A stretch of 5,742 nt of DNA from positions 21,575 through 27,316 of the forward strand of contig NZGX01000040.1 in NCBI GenBank assembly GCA_002691085.1, in the 5' to 3' direction. Below are positions 1 through 4,864 of the stretch, one piece after another. Position numbers and translations under genes: made by a program. Position 1 is the stretch's first letter; each line of letters starts with the position of its first letter. The stretch is from Rhodospirillaceae bacterium. GTDB lineage: Bacteria; Pseudomonadota; Alphaproteobacteria; Rhodospirillales; Rhodospirillaceae. Below the pieces are notes generated by a model. That model saw only the letters and a list, made by a program, of their open reading frames with translations. It was not told the DNA's origin and did not search any database.

Positions 1-187
1 TTATAAACTGTTTTTTTTTCTTCAAGCAATAATCTAATAGGTGTTCAGCTTTAGTACCTCTCCGATCTGAATTTAGACCATGCAAAAAAATTACCCCTGG
101 AGCACCACCTTCTAGCTTGTTATAAGCAAGCTTTGACCCATCTGCATTCGTCAATATATTAAAATCTTTCCAGAAAGTATTTTGCAT
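1..187 (-). CDS. Alpha/beta-hydrolase, ABHD10-like, N-terminal part only
   Basis: The reading frame runs leftwards from an ATG at 187-185 and is open to the window edge, giving 62 codons of the N-terminus. The segment VIFLHGLNSDRRGTKAEHL (about residues 32-50) is the first core strand followed by the HG oxyanion-loop region of alpha/beta-hydrolases. The SD-x-x-GTKA wording that follows is typical of the serine hydrolase group containing ABHD10, in which human ABHD10 is a thioesterase/esterase. The catalytic serine (GxSxG), aspartate and histidine would lie beyond the edge, so activity and substrate cannot be judged. No signal peptide is visible, so a cytoplasmic enzyme is likely. No good Shine-Dalgarno sequence precedes the ATG. 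A run of nine T (11-19, AAA codons on the coding strand) sits near the cut edge. The gene is divergent from the glycosyltransferase, and I infer no functional link. The fold is fairly secure; the subfamily is less so. Confidence 0.75.
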   Translation of the reverse strand, partial: MQNTFWKDFNILTNADGSKLAYNKLEGGAPGVIFLHGLNSDRRGTKAEHLLDYCLKKKKQFI

Positions 188-215
188 AATTCTATTAGAG
201 AGTTATTCTAAGCTT
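188..215. promoter_or_regulatory. Very short divergent intergenic gap with possible overlapping promoters
   Basis: Only 28 bases separate the two divergent start codons. On the plus strand TTGCAT (182-187) and TATTCT (204-209) are 16 bases apart and would place a transcript start very near the glycosyltransferase ATG. On the minus strand TAGAAT (210-205) is a good -10 match, with TTGTAG (231-226) 15 bases upstream inside the glycosyltransferase gene. The two -10 candidates overlap almost completely. Neither start codon has a strong Shine-Dalgarno sequence; AGAGAG at 197-202 is 13 bases from the plus-strand ATG. In AT-rich DNA such boxes arise by chance, so this is a weak call. Confidence 0.25.
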
Positions 216-1418
216 ATGAATAATTCTACAAATAAATTTGATCATTTCAATGCCAAAGTTTGTTTACAAGTTTTACCTGAGCTTGATGTTAGTGGCGTTA
301 GTCGTGGCACAATTGAGCTTTCAAAGGCAATTGTTTCATCTGGAAGAAGAGCTCTTGTAGCTTCGAATGGAGGCGTTTTTACTAAAGATCTTAGTAGAAT
401 GGGTGTTCAGCATTATAATTTAGGTCTAAGTTCAAAATCGCCACTTAGTATTATTATGAATGCAGTCTATTTATCAGATATTGTAAATAAGGAAGGTGTT
501 TCAATTATTCATGCGAGATCAAGAGCTCCTGCTTGGAGCGCCTACCTTGCATCAAAATGGACAAATAAACCGTTGGTTACAACTTTTCACGGTACTTATG
601 GAGCTGGTTTTATGGGGCTCAAAAAGAAATATAACAGTATAATGCTTAAGGGTGATTCTGTTATAGCTATTTCAAAATTTATTTATAATCATATTCTAGA
701 AGAATATAAATTTGATAGCAAATATATTTACAATGTACCAAGGGGTGTCGATTTGAATATTTTTAGTCCCAATAAAGTATCTGCTGAGAGGATAATACAG
801 ATGTCTCGAGAGTGGGAATTGTCTGAAAACACTGGGCCTGTAATTATGCTGCCAGGTAGATTAAGTCCTTGGAAGGGTCAGTTATTACTGCTTGAGGCAA
901 TAAATTATCTCCATGTTATTAATAGGTTACCAGAAAATTTACGTTGTTTATTAGTTGGTCCTGCCGGCAATAAAAAAAAATATCGTAATAGAATAGAAGA
1001 AAAAATAAGAGAATTTAAGCTAGGTGGGGTTGTTCAAATCATAGATAATTGTAAGGATATTGGTTCAGCTTATATGTTGACAGATGTAGTTATCTCGGCT
1101 TCCTTAAGGCCAGAGGCCTTTGGAAGAGTAGTTGCAGAAGCACAGGCAATGGGAAGGCCGGTTGTAGCTCCTAACCATGGTGCTGCATCAGAAATAATCA
1201 AGAAGGATGTTACAGGCTGGCTATTTAAACCTGGTAATGCAACATCACTTGCAGAGGCTTTGGAAAAAGCTCTATCTATATCTCAACTTGAGAGAGAAAG
1301 CCTAGCATCTATTGCTAGAGATAATATAAAAGATAAATTTACCGTATCTCAAATGATAGATTCCACACTTGATATATATGAAAATACAATTAAGACTTAT
1401 AATTTAGGTCTTCAGTAA
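216..1418 (+). CDS. GT4-family (GT-B fold) glycosyltransferase
   Basis: This 400-residue protein has the two-domain layout of GT-B retaining glycosyltransferases. The N-terminal acceptor domain begins near residue 14 with a strand and a Gly-rich loop (QVLPELDVSGVSRGT, 18-32), followed by IIHARSRAPAW (97-107) and TTFHGTYG (122-129), the usual HG position. The C-terminal donor domain has the phosphate-contacting GRLSPWKGQ (214-222; R215, K220) and the EX7E element with E300 and E308 in RPEAFGRVVAEAQAMGRPVV. The family usually transfers a sugar from a nucleotide-sugar to a lipid, glycan or other acceptor at the cytoplasmic face of the membrane. Neither donor nor acceptor can be read from the sequence. 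No signal peptide or membrane segment is evident. The start at 216 is the first ATG before the conserved strand, with only a weak ribosome site. thrS follows after 39 bases on the same strand, so co-transcription is possible. An A9 run (972-980) codes for three lysines. Confidence 0.88.
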   Translation: MNNSTNKFDHFNAKVCLQVLPELDVSGVSRGTIELSKAIVSSGRRALVASNGGVFTKDLSRMGVQHYNLGLSSKSPLSIIMNAVYLSDIVNKEGVSIIHARSRAPAWSAYLASKWTNKPLVTTFHGTYGAGFMGLKKKYNSIMLKGDSVIAISKFIYNHILEEYKFDSKYIYNVPRGVDLNIFSPNKVSAERIIQMSREWELSENTGPVIMLPGRLSPWKGQLLLLEAINYLHVINRLPENLRCLLVGPAGNKKKYRNRIEEKIREFKLGGVVQIIDNCKDIGSAYMLTDVVISASLRPEAFGRVVAEAQAMGRPVVAPNHGAASEIIKKDVTGWLFKPGNATSLAEALEKALSISQLERESLASIARDNIKDKFTVSQMIDSTLDIYENTIKTYNLGLQ

Positions 1419-1457
1419 AAAAATTTAATTTTTCTAGTTTCAATTAAAAGGACTTGT

Positions 1458-3419
1458 ATGGTTTTAGTTAGTTTGCCAGATGGAAGTGAAAGACAATATA
1501 CTGATAGAATATCTGGTTATGATTTAGCAAAGGATATTGGTCCTGGCTTGGCTAAAAGTGCAATAGCCATGTCTGTTAATGGTGTTCAAAGAGATCTGGG
1601 AGATATGATTGAGTCTAATAGCTTAGTTTCAATTATAACAATTGATTCTGATGAAGGCTTAGAGATTATGCGTCATACCATTGCCGCTCAAGTTCTTGCA
1701 TTAGCTATCAAGAGACTTTATCCCAACTCAAAATTAGCTATTGGTCCAACAATTGAGAATGGATTTTATTATGATGTTTTAACTGAGCCAGCTATTTCTT
1801 TAGAAGACTTATCTAAAATTGAAAAAGAGATGAATAATATTGTCCAGAAGAAATCAAAAATAGAAAAGACTTTGCATACAAAGTCAGAGGCTATAAATTT
1901 TTTTCATGAGAATAGTGAGAATTATAAAATTCAAATTATTGAGGATTCTGGCCAGGAAAAAGATTTTCAAATATATAAAAATCAGGATGCCCAATTTATA
2001 GATTTGTGTAGAGGCCCTCACCTTCCAAGCCTTTCTCATATAGGGTCATTTAAATTAACAAAGGTAGCTGGCGCATATTGGAGGGGTGATTCAAATAATG
2101 AAATGTTTACACGTATCTATGGTACAGCATGGAGAAATAATAAGGAATTAAAGGCATATCTAAGCCAATTAGAAGAAGCAGAAAAAAGAGACCATAGAAA
2201 AATTGGGAAGCAAATGGATCTCTTTCATCTACAAGAGGAAGCCCAAGGCTCAGTTTTTTGGCATCCTCGGGGGTACGTAATATGGTTACAATTAGAGAAT
2301 TATATAAGAAATAAATTATCAAAGTCTGGTTATGAAGAGGTTAAAACCCCTCAGTTAATTAGTTCTCGTTTTTGGGAAAAGTCTGGCCACTGGTCAAAGT
2401 TTAGAGAAAATATGTTTGTGGTACCTGATGTTGTTCCAAATGTTGAGGAAGGAAAGCCAATTATTTCATCACAGGGTAAAATGTTAGCTATAAAACCAAT
2501 GAATTGTCCTGCGCATGTTCAAATTTATAATTCCGAAATTAGAAGTTACAAGGACCTTCCCATCAGGCTTGCTGAATTTGGCTGTTGTCATAGAAACGAG
2601 CCTCATGGTGCGTTACATGGATTAATGCGTGTTAGGCAAATGACACAGGATGATGCGCATATTTTTTGTAGAGAAGATCAGGTAACAGATGAAACTATTG
2701 CATTTTGTGATCTCTTAATGTCGGTATACAAAGATTTAGGTTTTAATCAGGTAGAGGTAAAGTTAGCAACCAGGCCGGATATTAGGGCAGGGGATGACTC
2801 TGTTTGGGATAGAGCTGAAAAGGCACTTGAGGATGCTGTAAAAGCGACCAATTTGAGCTATGAAATTATACCTGGCGAAGGTGCTTTCTATGGTCCAAAA
2901 CTTGAATTTCATCTTAAGGATGCAATTGGGAGGAAATGGCAATGCGGAACCATTCAACTCGATTTCGTATTACCCGATAGATTAAGTGCTTCTTATATAG
3001 GCGCAGACGGAAACAAGCATAAGCCTGTAATGCTTCATAGAGCAATTCTTGGTAGTCTTGAGAGGTTTATTGGAATCTTAATAGAAAGTTATGCAGGCAA
3101 GTTACCTTTATGGTTGGCACCTGTTCAGGTTGTTGTTGCAACAATTACATCTTCAACTGATAGCTATGCCAAACAAGTCTATTCCATTCTTGAAGCCTCA
3201 AAAGTGAGAGTTAATTTAGACCTAAGGAATGAGAAGATTAATTATAAAATTAGAGATCACTCCAATCAAAAAATACCTATAATTGCAGTTGTTGGTGAAA
3301 AAGAGTCAGATAATAATAAAGTTGCCTTAAGGAGACTGGGGGGTAAAAATCAAGAAATAGTTTCAATTGAGGATTTTGTAAAAAATATTTCTCAAGAAAT
3401 AAGGGCTCCAGATTACTAA
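1458..3419 (+). CDS. thrS: Threonyl-tRNA synthetase
   Basis: Class II synthetase that charges tRNA-Thr in the cytoplasm. The 653 residues cover the full family architecture: TGS domain (about 1-62), editing/SAD region (about 70-225), catalytic core (about 245-545) and C-terminal anticodon-binding domain (about 552-648). The zinc ligands expected from E. coli C334, H385 and H511 are present as C350 (KPMNCP), H401 (DDAHIFC) and H527 (MLHRAIL). The motif 2 arginine is R379 in CHRNEP. In the editing domain H73, K157, C184 and H188 (CRGPH) are kept, but the second His of HxxxH is replaced in RHTIAAQVLA by A77/Q78, through what looks like a one-residue insertion relative to E. coli. A linker before KPMNC (about 321-344) is roughly 14 residues longer than in E. 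coli. The start is well supported by AAGGA at 1448-1452, five bases before the ATG. The neighbours infC, rpmI, rplT and pheS reproduce the classical order. Confidence 0.98.
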   Translation: MVLVSLPDGSERQYTDRISGYDLAKDIGPGLAKSAIAMSVNGVQRDLGDMIESNSLVSIITIDSDEGLEIMRHTIAAQVLALAIKRLYPNSKLAIGPTIENGFYYDVLTEPAISLEDLSKIEKEMNNIVQKKSKIEKTLHTKSEAINFFHENSENYKIQIIEDSGQEKDFQIYKNQDAQFIDLCRGPHLPSLSHIGSFKLTKVAGAYWRGDSNNEMFTRIYGTAWRNNKELKAYLSQLEEAEKRDHRKIGKQMDLFHLQEEAQGSVFWHPRGYVIWLQLENYIRNKLSKSGYEEVKTPQLISSRFWEKSGHWSKFRENMFVVPDVVPNVEEGKPIISSQGKMLAIKPMNCPAHVQIYNSEIRSYKDLPIRLAEFGCCHRNEPHGALHGLMRVRQMTQDDAHIFCREDQVTDETIAFCDLLMSVYKDLGFNQVEVKLATRPDIRAGDDSVWDRAEKALEDAVKATNLSYEIIPGEGAFYGPKLEFHLKDAIGRKWQCGTIQLDFVLPDRLSASYIGADGNKHKPVMLHRAILGSLERFIGILIESYAGKLPLWLAPVQVVVATITSSTDSYAKQVYSILEASKVRVNLDLRNEKINYKIRDHSNQKIPIIAVVGEKESDNNKVALRRLGGKNQEIVSIEDFVKNISQEIRAPDY

Positions 3420-3517
3420 TTTATATAATATTTTAGATTCTTTTGAAAATTGAGTGGTAATTTTAGTTAATTATTAATAAAGTTCATTTTTAGAATCATT
3501 TATAAGGAGATTTTTCA
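3420..3517 (+). other. thrS-infC gap with weak inverted repeats and a weak promoter-like pair
   Basis: These 98 AT-rich bases contain AAAATT (3446-3451) and AATTTT (3459-3464) as inverted arms around a 7-base loop. They are nested inside a second pair, GATTCT (3436-3441) and AGAATC (3492-3497), which ends 6 bases before the infC ribosome site. TTGAGT (3450-3455) and TATTAA (3472-3477), 16 bases apart, could serve as a poor promoter. No GC-rich stem with a T-run is present, so I see no intrinsic terminator and expect readthrough from thrS. All of these elements could be chance in such base composition. Confidence 0.2.
3504..3509 (+). promoter_or_regulatory. Shine-Dalgarno sequence that sets the infC start at AUA
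   Basis: AAGGAG is the strongest ribosome-binding sequence in the window. Eight bases (3510-3517) separate it from the in-frame ATA at 3518-3520, which is ideal spacing. The first in-frame ATG, at 3530, lies 20 bases away, too far for efficient use. An in-frame TAA at 3503-3505 closes the frame upstream, so no earlier start is possible. Confidence 0.8.
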
Positions 3518-4057
3518 ATAGTAAAAACTATGTCAACATCTTCCCCCCCATCAAAAGATGGGCCGCGGGTTAATGAAAATATAGACGTTCCAGAGGTTCG
3601 TTTAATTGGTGCCGATGGTGAAAATATCGGTGTAGTATCAGTCCAAGAGGCAATACAGAAATCAGAGGAAGTAGGTTTAGATTTGGTTGAAATTTCTCCA
3701 AATGCCAGCCCCCCTGTTTGTAAAATATTGGATTTAGGTAAATTCAAGTATGAATTACAAAAGAAACGAAATGAAGCAAAGAAAAAGCAAAAAGTAATTG
3801 ATGTTAAAGAGATTAAATTGAGGCCTAATATAGAAGATCATGATTATGAAGTTAAAATGCGAAGCATGCATAGGTTTTTACTGGACGGAGATAAGGTCAA
3901 GATAACAATGAGATTTCGTGGAAGAGAGATGAATCATCAGGAGATTGGTGTAAATCTTCTAAAAAGGGTAGTCGATGATACTGAGAAAGTAGCCAAAATT
4001 GAACAAGAAGCAAAAATGGAGGGAAGGCAGTTGGTAATGGTTATGGCTCCAAGATAG
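3518..4057 (+). CDS. infC: Translation initiation factor IF3, probable AUA start
   Basis: IF3 binds the 30S subunit, prevents premature 50S joining and rejects non-canonical start codons. From the AUA the protein is 179 residues, normal for the family; from the ATG at 3530 it would be 175. The N-domain carries the IF3 pattern with RLIGADGENIGVV (about 28-40), DLVEISPNASPPVCKI (about 55-70) and the GKFKYELQKK helix leading into a lysine-rich linker. The C-domain includes KEIKLRPNIEDHDYEVKM (about 97-114), the RFRGREM motif (about 132-138) and the end EGRQLVMVMAPR. AUA is chosen because of the AAGGAG eight bases before it. infC in E. coli starts with AUU, and IF3 represses its own translation by discriminating against that codon; the same control is inferred here. 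A run of seven C (3543-3549) and one of six C (3709-3714) stand out in this AT-rich DNA and encode Pro-rich bits. The neighbours fit the thrS-infC-rpmI-rplT cluster. Confidence 0.96.
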   Translation: MVKTMSTSSPPSKDGPRVNENIDVPEVRLIGADGENIGVVSVQEAIQKSEEVGLDLVEISPNASPPVCKILDLGKFKYELQKKRNEAKKKQKVIDVKEIKLRPNIEDHDYEVKMRSMHRFLLDGDKVKITMRFRGREMNHQEIGVNLLKRVVDDTEKVAKIEQEAKMEGRQLVMVMAPR

Positions 4058-4084
4058 ATTTTTACTTCTATTAAGCCGTATAAC

Positions 4085-4113
4085 TTGCAAAGATCTTACT
4101 CTCCTTGTATAAA
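4085..4113 (+). promoter_or_regulatory. Probable sigma70-type promoter for rpmI-rplT
   Basis: TTGCAA (4085-4090) and TATAAA (4108-4113) are separated by exactly 17 bases, matching 4 of 6 and 5 of 6 consensus positions. Transcription would begin near 4120 and give a leader of about 58 bases before rpmI. The 120-base infC-rpmI gap is the longest in the cluster and holds no reading frame of note, which leaves room for a control region. A small GCC/GGC pairing (4148-4150 with 4156-4158) is the only visible leader structure and is too short to rely on. Confidence 0.45.
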
Positions 4114-4177
4114 CCAGCCTTCTTACTAATGATTTATGAATATTTGAGCCATTTCGGCAGTGATAGGGTTTTTAGAT

Positions 4178-4381
4178 ATGCCTAAAATGAAAACAAAGAG
4201 CTCTGCTAAGAGACGCTTTAGAGTTACAGGAACCGGAAAAATTCTTGGAAATGTAGCCTATAAAAGGCATTGTCTTGGATCAAAGCCCCAAAAGATGAAA
4301 CGTAAGGCAAGGGGGACCTTTGTTTTGGCTGATTCTGACGCAAGAATAGTAAGAAAATTTATCCCATATGGTGCCTCATAG
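4178..4381 (+). CDS. rpmI: Large-subunit ribosomal protein L35 (bL35)
   Basis: The gene encodes a 67-residue, strongly basic protein of the 50S subunit. The N-terminus MPKMKTKSSAKRRF is the family signature, followed by RVTGTGKI and the Lys/Arg-rich KPQKMKRKARG centre. The end, ARIVRKFIPYG, is also typical. A GTG six codons upstream (4160) is in frame, but L35 proteins begin at MPK. AGGG at 4165-4168, nine bases before the ATG at 4178, is a workable though weak ribosome site. rplT follows after 14 bases, so the pair is surely co-transcribed, perhaps from the promoter at 4085-4113 as well as by readthrough from infC. In E. coli L20 represses translation of rpmI by binding the mRNA; I cannot recognise the corresponding structure here. 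Confidence 0.97.
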   Translation: MPKMKTKSSAKRRFRVTGTGKILGNVAYKRHCLGSKPQKMKRKARGTFVLADSDARIVRKFIPYGAS

Positions 4382-4395
4382 GGAGTTGAAGGTAT

Positions 4396-4752
4396 ATGTC
4401 AAGAGTCAAAAGAGGTGTTACTTCTCACGCACGTCACAAGAAAGTCCTTACAGCAGCTAAGGGTTATAGGGGTAGGAATTCTAAGAGCTTTAGAGTTGCT
4501 AAACAGAAGGTAGAAAAGGGTCTTCAATACGCTTATCGTGACCGGCGTGTAAAAAAGAGAAGTTTTAGATCTTTATGGATTCAGAGAATCAATGCTGGGG
4601 CAAGAATCCATGGTATGTCCTATTCAACATTTATTAGTGCACTAAAACAATCAGGTATAGAGTTGGACAGAAAAATTCTGTCAGATATAGCCATTAATGA
4701 TCCAAAAGTTTTTGCAGGGCTGGTTGCAAAAGCACAATCTATTCAAAGTTAA
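4396..4752 (+). CDS. rplT: Large-subunit ribosomal protein L20 (bL20)
   Basis: This is a full-length 118-residue L20, a primary 23S rRNA-binding protein needed for early 50S assembly. The basic N-terminal extension (MSRVKRGVTSHARHKKVL, then AKGYRGRNSKSFRVAKQKVEK, residues 1-41) threads into rRNA. The globular C-half has the signature RSLWIQRINAGAR (59-71), GMSYSTFISALKQSGIELDRKILSDIA (73-99) and DPKVFAGLV (106-114). The start is the first codon of the family signature. GAAGG (4388-4392) lies only three bases before it and GGGAG (4381-4385) ten bases before, overlapping the rpmI stop, so translational coupling to rpmI is plausible. By analogy with E. coli, L20 may repress the rpmI-rplT mRNA. 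Confidence 0.98.
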   Translation: MSRVKRGVTSHARHKKVLTAAKGYRGRNSKSFRVAKQKVEKGLQYAYRDRRVKKRSFRSLWIQRINAGARIHGMSYSTFISALKQSGIELDRKILSDIAINDPKVFAGLVAKAQSIQS

Positions 4753-4766
4753 TAGGCGAGCTGGGT

Positions 4767-4783
4767 TTAATTTGTAAAATTAA
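4767..4783. repeat. 7-bp AT-only inverted repeat after rplT
   Basis: TTAATTT (4767-4773) and AAATTAA (4777-4783) are perfect inverted arms around a 3-base GTA loop, 14 bases after the rplT stop. The stem holds no G-C pair and no uninterrupted T-run follows directly; the nearest is TTTTT at 4797-4801, 13 bases later. It is therefore a poor candidate for an intrinsic terminator, and could at most mark an mRNA 3' end or be chance. Confidence 0.35.
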
Positions 4784-4804
4784 GGCACTGCGATTATTTT
4801 TCCT

Positions 4805-4833
4805 TTGTATTCAAAATTCTTTACTACTATGTT
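4805..4833 (+). promoter_or_regulatory. Weak promoter-like pair upstream of pheS
   Basis: TTGTAT (4805-4810) and TATGTT (4828-4833) are 17 bases apart and match 3 of 6 and 4 of 6 consensus positions. An alternative pair is TTTACT (4820-4825) with TATAAG (4845-4850), 19 bases apart. Either would serve pheS in the 112-base rplT-pheS gap. The matches are no better than expected by chance in AT-rich DNA, so only the position argues for them. Confidence 0.22.
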
Positions 4834-4864
4834 TTCTATTGGCCTATAAGGATGGAATTGAGAT

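Noticed and set aside
972..980. A9 run in the glycosyltransferase gene (with T9 at 11-19 and T8 at 5336-5343) as possible phase-variation or programmed-slippage sites.
   Set aside because: All frames continue normally across the runs, and AAA/TTT repeats are expected at this base composition.
2107..2322. Minus-strand open frame of 71 codons inside thrS.
   Set aside because: It lies wholly within the thrS coding region, has no recognisable motif, and is a shadow of the plus-strand gene.
2763..2957. Minus-strand open frame of 64 codons inside thrS.
   Set aside because: It overlaps the highly conserved ThrRS catalytic core and has no family resemblance.
3496..3747. Minus-strand open frame of 83 codons over the infC start.
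   Set aside because: It is antisense to the conserved IF3 N-domain, with no ribosome site or motif; a shadow frame.
4160..4177. Upstream GTG start extending rpmI by six residues (MIGFLD).
   Set aside because: L35 proteins begin at MPK. The ATG at 4178 has AGGG at suitable spacing, and the extension matches nothing in the family.
4767..4801. Inverted repeat after rplT followed by a T-rich stretch, considered as an intrinsic terminator.
   Set aside because: The stem is only A-T pairs and the T-run starts 13 bases after it, so it lacks both hallmarks of an intrinsic terminator.
4805..4849. Small frame upstream of pheS: TTG start, 14 codons with three Phe codons (YSKFF then MFSIGL), ending just before pheS, the same length as the E. 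coli pheM leader peptide.
   Set aside because: There is no ribosome site before the TTG, only three Phe codons, and no terminator hairpin with a T-run between it and pheS. The phenylalanine-attenuator reading is therefore not supported and the length match is probably chance.
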